64,000 nucleotides of DNA, from NCBI GenBank assembly GCA_963693305.1, contig OY855908.1, positions 18,804,993-18,868,992 on the forward strand, written 5' to 3'. Positions within the stretch are counted from its first letter, which is position 1. Each line of letters starts with the position of its first letter. Origin of the DNA: Meandrina meandrites (taxonomy: Eukaryota; Cnidaria; Anthozoa; Scleractinia; Meandrinidae). The notes beneath the pieces were generated by a model. It was given only the letters and a program-made list of their open reading frames with translations. It searched no databases and was not told where the DNA came from. Of this stretch, positions 20,985 to 33,180 are shown one piece after another. Both the position numbers and the translations under genes were made by a program.

Positions 20985-22660
20985 ATATAGTGCACTTTTC
21001 ACAATAAGGCAACTACCTTTACCTTGATGTCATTTATTTTGTGATTTTCTTGTAACCAAAATGATAATTAAATGCATCAGCTTGAAGATTTCAATGTGTT
21101 TGTGACACACGCATGTTTTTTACTTTCCTGGAAACAGATTTAATTAGGAAGTAGAATATTATTTCATGTGCTTGTCCACCATTACAGTACTTGCACTTGC
21201 AATTTTGTACCTAAGAATTTACAGTGCAAGGAACTTGACCAGGGCCATCCAGTAAAGAATCAGAGTTTTCTCATGGGCAGATGAATCACAGAAAGGGTCA
21301 GCTTTAACGTTGGAAATCGTAACTAACCTGTCAAGTAACTTCAACTTTTCTATTTTGGTAACTGAAACATTGGGTAGCCCTGACTGAGTTAGTTGCATTG
21401 TAATTTGAAAATTAAAATAGAAAATATGATTGAGGAGATATTTTTCCTCAACATCACAGTTAACAAGTAATTATATTTTATTTATTGTTATAATACAGAT
21501 AGGATGCTGCATTCAGTCTTTTATCAGAGTACAAAACACAGAAAAAGTTGTTATATTGTTTTTCACGAGCTTTACTCTTGACAAAATTCGTTCTATGAAG
21601 AAATTAACGATAAAATTCTGAACCAAGCAGTCAAAGAAGTGTTTATCTTAAACAGTCGATTGCCAGTGGTTTGTTGTTTCATCAGCGGCATATAAAATCT
21701 GTATCATAAAGCAAACAAAGAAGACTAAGCCACGTTTTATACTGTCATAAAACACTCCTGGCATTTGAGAACACTTTAGAAACTCGACTGCGGCTCATGT
21801 TTTCTACATTTCCCTTGTGTTATCAAATGCCCCTAGTGTTTTATTAAAGCTTATATTTTTTCTTCAACTTTTTAAACCAGAGAACGCTTTTTACATTTTT
21901 AATATGTCTTATCCTGGTTACAGTTCAATCTTTAATAATATCAATGTTACTAAAATGTATGTTTTATATAGTCCTTTTTTACAAATTTCTTTACCGGAAC
22001 TGGTTGGTGTTGCAGGGATTCATAAAATATAAGTACCCCAAGCCAGTATAATGTCTATTCTTGTAAGTGTTTATGTGATATGGGAGGGGGAGGAGGGCAG
22101 CCTTTTATTCAGAAGAATTACCTTCCTCCAAGTTTAAGTTTATTGATGAAATTACGAAAAAAAAATAACCTATTGTGTAATTAAAAAAGAGACATGACTT
22201 TAGGGTTGGCAGCACACAATTTTTTTTTTTGGGGGGGGGGGGATGTTGGGGTATTTTTTGAAACATAGAATAAAGGTCTAAAGCAATTTCCAGAGGTCGT
22301 TGGAACATTTCCTACCAGAATACATTGAAATGAATACAGCAAATGGTTGTTTGTATGGAGCTACACATAATTGCATTAGTTCTCTATTTGAAGGGGCACA
22401 GTCGACATGAACATAGTTTGGTTATCAATTAAATCACCTTCTAATCAAAGGTGAACAATACCATGAAACGTAGGAGAATGAAAAGTATTGTAAATAATTC
22501 AAGCAGAACTTTTATAAATCTGTTGATTGTGACTGTGCCTCTTTAAGTAATCAATTTTCGATAACAGCAAAGACAATGCTTTCATTGCATCGAAGAAAAA
22601 GACTGACATTAACAACAATTACTCAGTTTAACTACATTGCAATAAACCACTCATATCCAA
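20985..22660. other. Interval between KDZ-like and ATPase-PHD genes (left part)
   Basis: No coding frame I trust. A poly-G run lies near 22,231-22,242. The KDZ 3' untranslated region presumably starts here. Confidence 0.4.
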
Positions 22661-22980
22661 ATATCGTAAAATTCTGGTTATAAGCCCCCCTGCTTATAAG
22701 CTCCCCCCGTTATTGGCCCATCATCCTGGAAAATACATCCGATTATAAGCCCCCCCCCCCCCCCCCCCCCGGATATAAGCCCCCCTCTACCAGATGACAG
22801 TACTGAATAGGGCTAATTGTTGCTTTATTATGCGTTTTTAACTTAAAAACGTATTTCCATTGACACTCCCGTGGCTCGTTTTGAAACGCTTTTTTCATTC
22901 GGCTTATAAGCCCCACCCCAAACCCCTTTGGCTTACGATGTTGTATAAGCCCAGGGCGTATAATCGGAATTCTACAGTAT
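22661..22980. mobile_element. MITE with GATTATAAGCCCC ends
   Basis: Termini read GTAAAATTCTGGTTATAAGC and, inverted, CTGTAGAATTCCGATTATAC. The inside repeats TATAAGCCCCC several times and contains a ~22-bp C homopolymer at about 22,749-22,770. A partial relative is at 28,003-28,130. Confidence 0.65.
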
Positions 22981-23067
22981 TGTGGTACATAATTTCTGTT
23001 TTTCATCTTACTACTTCATCTGATGTGCTGTGTGGAAATTGTTAGTCAAAAATTTCAACATGTTTTG

Positions 23068-23369
23068 TAAGGGTAATTACATACACCCATTATGGTTGAA
23101 ACGTGTAACTTTCTATAGCTTGTGTTTAAAATTCGTTTTCATAAAAACAAGCTTGGTTGAACAAAGTCGAGAAATTCTATTTCCAGAGAATATCTTTGGA
23201 TACACTTAATGAATTTCTCTAGTTTCCATGAGAAACATACTACGTTTAGGTCAGAATTTAAGTAACTTAGTATGGTACTTGGCAAGATTGAATATTAAAA
23301 CGGTGTGAAGTGACGTGTTACACGTTTCAACCCCTTATGAGTTTCTGGTAATTATTCATATAATTCCCT
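23068..23369. repeat. Foldback repeat downstream of the ATPase-PHD stop codon
   Basis: GGTTGAAACGTGTAAC at 23,093 and its inverted copy GTTACACGTTTCAACC at 23,315 lie inside longer, weaker inverted arms. It is directly next to the stop codon at 23,372, so it would be in that gene's 3' UTR. Confidence 0.55.
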
Positions 23370-23371
23370 TC

Positions 23372-26300
23372 TTAATTCTTACCCTTTTTGCAATTCAAGC
23401 ATTTAAATTTGTTGTTGTACGCCTTGATGGATATCTTGGCACATTTTGCATGCTGCCATTGATTACAGTGGTTGCACTTGACCATTGCTGACTTTTTAGT
23501 TTGAGTGCAAAGATTGCATTGACCTTTTGGATCTGCCTCCACCTTCGACTTGCTTCCTTTGCCTGTAACCAGTAACAACAATACATTGTCAGTGTGTGTT
23601 GTAGTTGAAGTTGAATAGTGCGTAACAGGAGAGAGTGTTCAGAACTGGACTAACGAACCATACATTTATAGTTTACTTTGAAAGTTTAAGCAAATAAATA
23701 GAGAATGGCACATGGCACAGCCCAGACTCTGAGGAGTTGTATATTAAAAGTATCTTTTAAAATGTTTGACATTCTTCACTTCTTTTGTTGAATGGGTTTG
23801 AAATTTGAAGATGAGTGACTTTTTTTGGTTGTTTTAGTTTTTTCTAGTGGTTGTTTAGTTGTTATTGCACTTTTTTGCTCATTCTTACCATGTCATTTTC
23901 TACTAATTGATGTACCTATTTTTTGAATGGAACATCATCAAAAACTGGAGAAAAACCATAACACAAACACACATACCTGCGTTGCCTGGTTTGTTGGTCC
24001 TTACTGGTGTGCCTGTATGAGTAGGAAATTAAGTATACAATCAATAAAGATCTACTTGACTTATTTTCTCCTGTATTACCTACCCTAACAATGAAAAACT
24101 AGCAGAACATGATGATCGATCTAATGTAGAATAAGATATTGCAACAACAACAAGTGACTTACTGGAACTCATTGGAGATGTGAAATCCTCAATTGCATCC
24201 TCTGTAAAACCTTATTGGAAAAAAATTTTCTTAGTACTGGTTGCAATTTTGTTTTTACAATTAAGTGAAAGCGCAATTGAGTCCAAGTCTTGACTGCAAA
24301 GACCGACTTGATATATGTGCATGTTTTTTTTTATATTGAATGACTTCTTTTCAAAAGTCTTATTATATACATTTTAAATATTTCTTTATATACAATTAAC
24401 TCTCAATAGCTTAACCAAGGCCACATAAATTCAGATGCCTGTTGAATAAATTTTTACTGGAAATGCGTCTCACCAGATGTGGGTTTCTGGTCTCACTCAG
24501 TAAGTTATAGACTCTCCTTATAGCAGACTCCAGATGTCTGTTGCATGCAATGGTGTACAAGCATATTAAAAACTGATAGACAAAATAATTTGTTTACAGG
24601 AAAGTAAATGGAATGCAAGCCAAATCACAAACACCTTTAGCAAGAGTCAACTGGACAAATATTTTATTTTTCTCATCATTTGACTTCATAATGACTGAAA
24701 AGTGGTTGAAATGCAGTTCAACAAAATTTCTGTTACTTTTTATTGTTAATGTGTAATTGACAAGATGGCACGTACCTGAGTCATCACCATGTGATCTGTC
24801 AGAAATCTGGGCTAAGAAAAACAAAGACCAATAAAATTAATTTTTCTCATGGATTTCTGTATTTTCACTGGGAAAAGTAGAAGCAGTTTGCTGCTATTCT
24901 TATTGTCAAAAGCAACAATTTGTTTTCAATTGGTAATCTGATTATTTTCCAGTGAATGTTTAGTGATAGGACTTAAATTTGACTTTTGGGGTATTCTTTT
25001 AAGGTGGAGGTTGTTGGAAAAAAGATAGCAAAGCTCAAAGTATTAAAAAAATATTAAAAGGCTTACGTGTACTTGAAATGATGGATGCCAGAGATTGCAA
25101 TACAACCCCATTCCCACTATCGTCTTTTTTGGAAACCTGAGAGGTTTCAGTTGTTCCGGTAGACTCCTGCATGTTCCGTGCAGCAGTTAACTGGTCCCGA
25201 AGGGTGTCACTTGTAGCCCTTTCCTTTCTAAGGGATTCCTTCAGTTGTCGGATTTCATCCAGGTATTCCATTTCTTGGCTTGTGAACTTTTCCTTCTCTT
25301 TTGATACCGTCTCTTGCAAGATTTCACAATTTGTGCAATCGGGCACAGACATAACTTCTTCATTTTCCTGTATTCCATTTTCATCTTCATCAGGTTCAAA
25401 GTCACACCCGGCAAATGATCAGTAATTGGTATTTAGTTTCTTTCTGATTCAAATGAGTTTCTAAACGCATCAGTCATAACAATACAGTGCGGTTTTAATC
25501 AGTACTTGACAGGCCTGCAGTGCTCTTTGCAGTGCCTTTTATCTTTAGGCTACTACTTACCTTTGTCTTCAGCAACTACAAAGACTAATACTTTTACATT
25601 TTAGGTTTGAGAACCCAAGTTCATTGACTTTGAATTCTATATTTTAATTCTATATTTTAATAACGAATTTAATAATAGTTGAATTTCAAACACATTTAGT
25701 GACCCTTGCTCCTTGCCATTTATTTTCTTATTATTTGTTAAACTATCCTTTGAAAATTAATTGAAATACTTACAACTGTCAATCACCCTCAATAAGTCTG
25801 GGCTGATGCTCTCCCGGGGAATCTTAAGCGACGGCACTTTGGAACTTCCAAATTTTGTACGAAAATCATAATTTGCCCCTTCTACAGCTCCCAAAATGTT
25901 CTTTATTTCTTGACCACTATATGGCATTCCAGCCTTTTGTAACAGGGCTACCACTTTCTGACGGTGAAGGTGTAAGGCTGGACCACGGGGGGATAGCCTC
26001 TGAGGGATGCTGGGTATCAACCACGTGGTTACCTAGTGAGATATGTCATAAACAAAATTCGTTAGAGTATGTCGACATTTAAATTTCCTAGTCGTATGCA
26101 CTGCTACTTTCAAACTTCAAATGGAAGAAGCTCTGTTCCTTACAAGTTACAATTCACTGTGTGCAATGAAGCAAAATAATATGGATACAAAACAAGCTTA
26201 ACATCAAGAACTCGTCTCAAGACCTGAGGTTTCCCTCAGCTTCATGAAAAAATAAAAAATAAATAAATAAAAAATAATTAATGAAAATTAATTAATGAAA

Positions 26301-29300
26301 AAATTAATTAACTAATTAGGCTAGTAAACACAATAATCACATGATTAAGTAAATAACCAAATACAAACAACTCCATAGAGAATTTAATTGCTGTAAAAAT
26401 GAACTAGCTATTGGGTGATGGTAATCTGTGTGATGAACCAATATAACAGCTTCAATCCCAATAACTCAAACCTTGAAGGGAAATCGAGAAAGGTTTGAGA
26501 TATTGTGAGTTTGAGTAATCGAGGGTAAATCTAGTAGGAAAATGATCTGAAGGGGAATCAAAAAAGGTTCGAGTTAGCGGTAGTTTTGAGTTACTGAGGG
26601 CTCGAGTTATCGGGATTCAACTGTATAGTGTTTAATAAGACTTAAGTTAACCAAGTCTGTGTAAAATGTACATACATCATCAGGGGAATGCCCTTTCTTC
26701 ACAGCCTCCACAATGTCTGAACAAAAGTCATGCAGATTGGTCTTAATTTTGCTTGACTGCTTGTAGAGGTCCGTTACATAGGGTATCAAAAAATCGGTGA
26801 GATGTGCATCAAATGCCTCCTCGCTGGCCACTGAATTGTCTGCAACAAGTTCTATGATCTGTTTTCAAGGTAAAATGAAATTGGGGGTGATGCTTCAAAT
26901 CAAAGTCAAATTTATGTGTAACAAACATCTATATTAAGATATAGATTCAATATCACTCTCTCGAAAGTTCAATACCATGAAGTCCAAAAATTATACAGTA
27001 ATACGAAAAGAGGCTGTTGATAATTTTAAGGGACCGTTTCACAGTACTGCGCATGTACAAGTTATGGCGCAAGCTAAATCACTTCTATTGTTTACAGACC
27101 AATCGAAAGCAATATGTCAAAATGCAAATCCTGCGCATATTTTGGCCGTATCATGGAATTTTCGTGTAAGATGATCGATTGACTCACGTCCTGTCGCATC
27201 ACATCTAAGCTTATAGATTTTATTCAAGCGTATCATTCAAAACACTCCTTATACCAACCCGCACATTCTACGATTATTATAAATTTCCAAATGACAGATC
27301 CTTCTGTAAGCCACACAAGACCACTTAGCCACACACCAGATTGACCTGTTTGTCTTTTCGATCAGCAAGTATTTTTGAGAACGTCCTGTCGCCGGTCGAT
27401 CCCCGGGGGAGGGGACTCCTATATGAGAGTGACGGAGATGCTCGTCGTCTCGCTTAGGGGTATAACTTTCGGACTTTGGGTCTCGCTTAGGGTGTTCTGG
27501 GGAAAATGCAAAAGAAAATGGCAATATTTTTAGCCATCAGGGTCTCGTTTAGGGTTGCACACGAAGAAATATACAAATATAAGTTCTTTTTCTCAGAATG
27601 TTGGTATCTTTTAGGGGTCTAAAATAGCTTGAGCCACACCCAGATTGGTCTCTTTTAGGGGTTCTTTTCAAAATTTCCTACGAGCATCCCCATCTCTTAA
27701 ATATGGGAGTCCCCCCGGGGGGTCGATCATGATGTCGCTTACAAGACTCCGTATGTTAAATGGATTTTTTGTTGCCAAAATGCCTCAATCAGTCAACAAA
27801 ACATCACTCACAGGTACTTGAGAAATAGCTGACTCCAGTTTATCTAAGTGGAACGACGGATGACAATGTTTAACGACGGATTCCTTCGGATTTAACAAAC
27901 TATCACTACTTTGAATTTAGTGTTGACCCCGTATGACTTATTCTGGAAGCTGTGACATCACGCATGCGCATTACTGTGAAACCCTTGCTTTAAGATACCG
28001 TAAATTTCCGGTTATAAGCAACCCCCCTTGAGAACCCTCCTGGTTATAGGCTCATTTACATCCGATTATAACCCCTCCCCCCCGGGTTTAAGCCCCCCAC
28101 TTAGATGACACCTGAGTTGCATGAACATTTAACTTGAAGGGAATGTTAAAATCCTACCTAAATACTAAAATAATCCAAAAAAAACACAAAACAAAAAAAA
28201 AAATATTGGCTTCCACTGACCTTAAAGGCAAAATACCGGTACATAGAATAAACAAGGGGCAACCGAGATGGTGAGCCATGCAGTCGCTCCTTGAAAAATG
28301 TTACGTGCTCTTCCAGAGCTGCTTCTGTCAAATCTCCCATCATGATGATGGATGGAAGGCAGTTGGTACCGGCCCTTCCAAATGTTGCCTTCCGAGCCTC
28401 GAAGTAGTCACCTTTCTCATCGTTGATAATTTTCTCAAAGAAAATTGGAATTGTCCGCTCAAATGCCCTATAAATTGAAATAAAAGCAACAATAAAATGA
28501 TGAAGATACAAACCAATGATGATGTTTTTTAATGCTCAGTAAGTGTCCAAAATGATCCCGTAATTTTTAACTTTCCCTGTTAGGATCATGAATATCATTT
28601 TCAAAGACTTGAATGAAATGAAATTTAGGTCTTAGATGACAGAATAGTTTTTATCAACTTTTGATGTTCGGTTACACCAGCATTTTCATTCCCCCCCCCC
28701 CCCCCCCCCAAAAAAAAAAGGAGATTGAAAATTCCAGTTGGTTGACCAACAAATTTAGAATGCAATGAACTCAACCAGGGCCACACACGACGAGTGAGGA
28801 ACAAAAGAAGCAGTTTTTTTATCAGCAGACCAATCACAACGAGGGCTTAATTAATGTTACAGGACGTTGCGGACCATCAGGAAACTTGCTTTTTTGGTTG
28901 ATTAGTTAATGAAAACCATGGGTGGCCCTGGTTGATTTCATTGCACTGACAACATATGCAAAAAGTGTGGTGATTGTGTCTGATAGAACCATGTTAATTC
29001 AACATGATAAATTTATTATCACACACCTTAAATCATTGTCCAACTTGAAGTTCACAGTTAGGAGGAAAGTAGACCTTGGAACTTCATTGCCACTGCTCTT
29101 GGTCTGCTTTCCTCCACCTTGAAAGGTTGATACCAAGACACTTTTCACAATGTTTGCATGTGAGGGATCATCCCAATAAACCGGCAACGTGCTCTTAACT
29201 AATTCCGAGCTAACTGACTGGCTGGATGATTGCGACAAAATTGTTCCACCAATGAGTGCATGGATCAATCGCAGGGCTGAAGATTTTCCACTCGCTGGTT

Positions 29301-31643
29301 CTCCAACAGCCATGGGTGCAGGACATGAACCTTATGTAGTAAGAAAACATGTAACAGTATAAGGCGTAATCAATCTAATTTACAGCAACATTTACTCAAG
29401 TAAGCACAAAACTGCATTTGTGACAAGCTACTTCATTTGCACTTTCGAACCAAAAAAGGACCTCTTTTATCAGTGTTTAAAGAACATATTCAGGTTTTAT
29501 GTAAAAGTCAACTTATTCACCACTAGTTATACCCTTTTCTCAATTATAAATTTTATCAATGAAGTTTGATGAAAGACTATTCTTTCTCCTTGCAATTTCC
29601 AATAACCTCTGAAAATACTGAGAAAGGATTTCCAAACTTTTGATCAACTTACCAATAATGGATAGCACTGTCTCGTTGTGAAAGGCTGACACAGCACCAG
29701 AGAGCAGCATCAAAAATGGATAGAAATTATTTTTGGTGAGGTTCTTCACATCTTTCATGAAGAGCCACCAGTTAAATGAACTAAGTGGAATTTCGATCTT
29801 TGGTGGTACTGATTTCAGATACTCTTTAAGAAGTGGATCCTGTACAATATTTGGTACACCTTTCAAATGAGGCACCATCCAGATGTACCTTCTTTCATCC
29901 TCGGGTATCAGCATCCCTCTAGCATCAAGCTAATAGAACAGAATTGGAGTTTGTGAATTTGAGTTCCATGGTAATAACATAGCAATGAATAGATAATTTT
30001 TCACTGAGTAGGGACTATTTATAAACGTTACCTTTGAATGTGCCCAACAACAACAAATGCCATACTTCCAACCCCCCCCCCCCCCCCCCCCCCCCCAAAT
30101 AAAGGTAAAACTCATAAGAAAGATTAAAATCATAAGACATTTTTAGGGCTTCTTTAGGATAAAAGATTCATAAAAATTAATGGAGCAAGAAAACAAAATT
30201 CTGGGAAACAGTTTTTTAGACAGATATATGTAGATCAAATTCCACATAAAAGTTTTGGCTCTCATGTAAAAGTGTACTCAAATATACCTAAAGTTGAGCA
30301 ACATCATAATTGCAATCAAAATGCTGACGTTGCTTATTTTGGTCTATATCATGTAAACAAAATCCACAATTACACTTTTTATTCAATAAGCTTTCAGAAA
30401 ATATATACTTTATTGGGGTTACCATTGATGGTTTGCACACAATTTGACTTGAAACGAAAATGCCAATTTTCCGTCCGTGATACCTTAAATGTACATGTAC
30501 ATCAATCAATATAGACCATTTCCAAGTACTAGATTAGATGTCATTTTTAAAAAGAACACTTTTACGCGTTTTTCAAAGGGAGGGTACTCTGGCTTGTAAC
30601 TCAAATGATGGGGATATCGAATGGAGGCAAAACTCAGGACCCAAAAAAATCCTTAAGTCTTTTGACATTACCCCCAAAGAAATCCCTGGGCCAAAAATAA
30701 CCCTTGATAAAAATCCCATGTCAAATTACCCCTAAATTGCCAGGAGGGGCAATAATATTCGTGTTTGTTTATTCATCATACCATAAATACACCAAAGGCC
30801 GTGCACAGGCACTTAAGGTCGTTTTTAATACCGAAAAAAAAATCCCCCATTTTAATCGAGTGACCCAAAAAAAAAATACTTGCCAAATTTTTCAACCCAA
30901 AATAATCCCAGAAAAAAAACAAAACAAAACCTTCGATCATCTCCGTCATTTACAAGCTGGAGTACCCCCCCCCCCTCCCTTGGGCGCGTGTTAAGCCCGT
31001 TTTAATGAAAATTGGTAAGCCCCAATCCGCATTCAACAAATACACATCACAACACAGAAAAAAAAGATGTTAAAACCAACCCCCCTCCCCCCCCCCCCAT
31101 CAGCCCCGTGATAAAGGTGATTGCGGGATACAAATTTCTGATTTTCGTTGACATTATAAAAAATCATCATACAATAATGTCAAGGTACCATATGCTTGCT
31201 GATCACGAGATATGGTGGTCACCAACCAACAATACTGGCTAGATTTTAGAAAAAGCATTAAACATTGAGGTTGTCATTTCAATATACTGTGAGCAAACTA
31301 ACACCTTTCTTATTCAATTTTCAGCCTGAAAAAATGTTCTAAATACTTTTAAATTTCAATCTCAGCCTTAAAAAAGTTCTTATATTCCAAAAGAGTGTAT
31401 ACAACTGTAATTAAGCTTCACCTGAACATCGCCGAAAACGTAAATGTTGTCATCAGGCTGTTTACCCACTGTCAGAGCAGCCCGTAGATGCTTTTGTTCT
31501 TCACGAGGCTGTGTGAAAAAAGCATCAACGGCACCCATCATGAATTGGCACAATTGAGCATCGCTCACAGTTTCCCAAAGAACACCTCCAACAGAAGAAA
31601 ATGTGCGGTTTATCGCACTCTTGAACTGCTTGGCATAAGCCAT
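23372..31643 (-). CDS. P-loop (SF3/DUF927-like) ATPase with coiled coil and C-terminal PHD-like finger, apparently intact
   Basis: Eleven exons, in transcript order: 31,643-31,422, 29,929-29,653, 29,330-29,027, 28,467-28,221, 26,858-26,676, 26,032-25,774, about 25,384-25,067, 24,811-24,776, 24,210-24,163, 24,012-23,977, 23,562-23,372. All junctions are GT-AG with compatible phases and I find no stop, giving about 706 residues. Exon 2 ends SAFHNETVLSIIG. Exon 3 has Walker A VGEPASGKSSALRL, Walker B-like LPVYWDDPSHAN and sensor-like RSTFLLTVNFKL. Exon 7 is a coiled coil (QEMEYLDEIRQLKESLRKER). The last exon has CNLCTQ, CNHCNQWQHAKC and FKCLNC, a PHD-type zinc finger. The start is the first in-frame ATG; an upstream 5'-UTR exon is likely at about 32,650. 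A motor ATPase bound to DNA or chromatin is inference. The exon 7 acceptor is weak. Confidence 0.7.
26439..26624. mobile_element. Tigger/pogo-like MITE fragment
   Basis: Diverged relative of 32,140-32,535: repeats of CGAGTTATCGGG/AATAACTCAAACC with a right end near CAACTG followed by TA. It lies within an intron of the ATPase-PHD gene. Confidence 0.55.
27393..27727. mobile_element. MITE with CCCCGGGGG ends
   Basis: The left end reads GATCCCCGGGGGAGGGGACT; the right end is its inverted form, with matching CGGAGATGCTCG / CGAGCATCCCCATC arms. The inside repeats TCTCGCTTAGGG/TCTTTTAGGGG. Intronic in the ATPase-PHD gene. Confidence 0.65.
28003..28130. repeat. Partial copy of the GATTATAAGCCCC MITE
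   Basis: ACCGTAAATTTCCGGTTATA followed by TCCGATTATAACCCC; related to 22,661-22,980, lacking the other end. Confidence 0.55.
30577..30985. mobile_element. MITE with AAGGGAGGGTACTC ends
   Basis: Left arm AAAGGGAGGGTACTCTGGCT; inverted right arm TTACAAGCTGGAGTACCCCC. The internal copies of CCCCCAAAGAAATCCCTGGG-like text are low complexity. Related in style to 27,393-27,727. Confidence 0.6.
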
Positions 31644-31668
31644 CTCAGAACAAGTGACAAAACAGGGC

Positions 31669-32139
31669 CTAGACACAAGCAGATAATAAACAATTGAGAA
31701 ATACATGCAAAAACCTGATGAACAGTGAATCCTAGCTTACAATTAAGTTTAAACTTTAGCGTATGTAAGCTTACTTGTTGCTGTGCTTTATGAAAGAAAA
31801 ACAGAACAGTGAAATAACCTCTAAAACTCAATCCATGGTGAGCCTGCAATATTTCTTGACTGACAACGTTCTTGTTTAATTAAAGTGGAGGAAAGAAATT
31901 GGTCTTCAAAACGATGGTAGAGATAACGCGCCAGCAGAATAATCAAGGTTTTGTCTTCCAAAGCGGTAAAAAATCACAACCTAATTAACTACGCTTTGGT
32001 TTGGTGGCTAGTGTCATAAATTTCGTTGAATTCATAGTTTGTCTAGAGCAAATTTTATGCACGGAAGAGAACAACAACAAAAGAAATTTTGAGAATTCTG
32101 TGTCTATGCAACTGGCTGCCGGTCAAGGTTTTCAAATTA
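31669..32139. other. Intron 1 of the ATPase-PHD gene, left part
   Basis: No coding exon recognised between the first coding exon and the Tigger-like MITE. Confidence 0.4.
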
Positions 32140-32535
32140 CAGTCGACTCTCAATAACTCGAACCATCGCTATCTCGAACCAATATTGATTTCCCCTGGAT
32201 TTCCATCATACAGTCACTGTGAGTTTACCCTCGGTAACTTGAACCCTCGATAACTCGAATCTCCCGCTAACTCGAACCAATTTTCGTTTCCCTTCAGGTC
32301 ATTTTCTTTTCCCTCGATAACTCGAACCATGTCTGTCAATAAGTGACAAGTCAAAAAAAAACAGTGTACTGTAGTCCAAAACCTTGAATTAATTTTGAAA
32401 TAAAATCGTCACGAGTCAGAGCCGTACCCGAAACGCCCCTCAAAACACGAAATGTGCTACGTCAATAACTCGAATTCCCGATAACTCAAACCATTTTCAA
32501 TTTCCCTTGACGGTTCGACTTATCGGAGTCGACTG
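32140..32535. mobile_element. Tigger/pogo-like MITE
   Basis: Termini CAGTCGACTCTCAATAACTC and inverted ...GGAGTCGACTG, flanked by TA at 32,138-32,139 and 32,536-32,537. The interior repeats TAACTCGAACC, and no transposase is encoded. TA duplication and ends fit the Tc1/mariner-pogo group. Confidence 0.75.
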
Positions 32536-32544
32536 TAAATGACA

Positions 32545-32870
32545 AGCAGTCCGACATTCTTGTAAAGTTGCGTGAAATCGATTGCTTTAACCGATTCAAG
32601 CTAAACTATCGCTGGGCTCAGAATAGCAAGCAAGTAACGTGAGACTTACCGATTCTGCACGCTTGCCGCCACGGTTTTGAAATCACTACATTACAGTCCG
32701 ATATTTTTGTCAAATTCTGTGAAATCGATGGCTTTCTACGGCTTTAAAGTTGACACGCTAGTTTTCGCTAGAAAACAAGAGTGCGCGAGTTATCTTTCAG
32801 CCAAACACAGTCTGTGATCTGTCAAGCAGGAATGCGTAATTTTCGACCAATGAAATGGGGCTGTGTCACG
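32545..32870 (-). promoter_or_regulatory. Probable first non-coding exon and promoter of the ATPase-PHD gene
   Basis: On minus, an AATCG|GTAAGT donor at 32,650-32,648 fits the phase of the acceptor at 31,669, giving a 5'-UTR exon with an in-frame stop before the ATG. An inverted CCAAT box (ATTGG) is near 32,850. Segments 32,548-32,600 and 32,694-32,745 are related copies (GTGAAATCGATNGCTTT). The LTR retrotransposon inserted about 220 bp upstream of the exon end. Confidence 0.45.
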
Positions 32871-33167
32871 TGCAGAGTTATCCGCTGGTCACCCGGTACC
32901 AGGTCTCCTCTTAAGTAAACCCGCTGACCGGGGACTCACGTGCTCCGCCAAACGAGTCGGCCATGTTTGTATCTCGAACACTGCGAACGATTTAAAGGAC
33001 TACGCTAGTCATTTCTTGCCTTATGGACTTCCTGTAAGTGTCCTCGCTTCGTCAGATTAATCTACTTGTATTGTATTGTGATTTTTGCATTCTTGTTCTA
33101 TTGTAGAATGATTCCTTCATCGTTGGCATTAAAGTGAATTTTGTCCATCGAGAAGGCTATTTCTTCA
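32871..33167 (+). repeat. 5' LTR
   Basis: TGCAGAGTTATCC...TTCTTCA. An ATTAAA possible poly(A) signal is at 33,129-33,134. No clear TATA box was found. Confidence 0.93.
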
Positions 33168-33180
33168 TGAAGGAATCATC
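33168..33180 (+). promoter_or_regulatory. Primer-binding site, probably self-primed
   Basis: ATGAAGGAATCAT (33,167-33,179) is the perfect 13-bp reverse complement of ATGATTCCTTCAT inside the LTR (33,108-33,120). That layout matches Tf1-type self-priming, where the 5' end of the transcript folds back on the primer site. I saw no tRNA-type TGG primer match. Confidence 0.65.

Noticed and set aside
22743..23006. 87-codon minus frame with a poly-Gly end
   Set aside because: The glycine run is the C homopolymer of a MITE.
28922..29122. Plus-strand frame over the ATPase P-loop exon
   Set aside because: Antisense to the strongly supported minus-strand exon.
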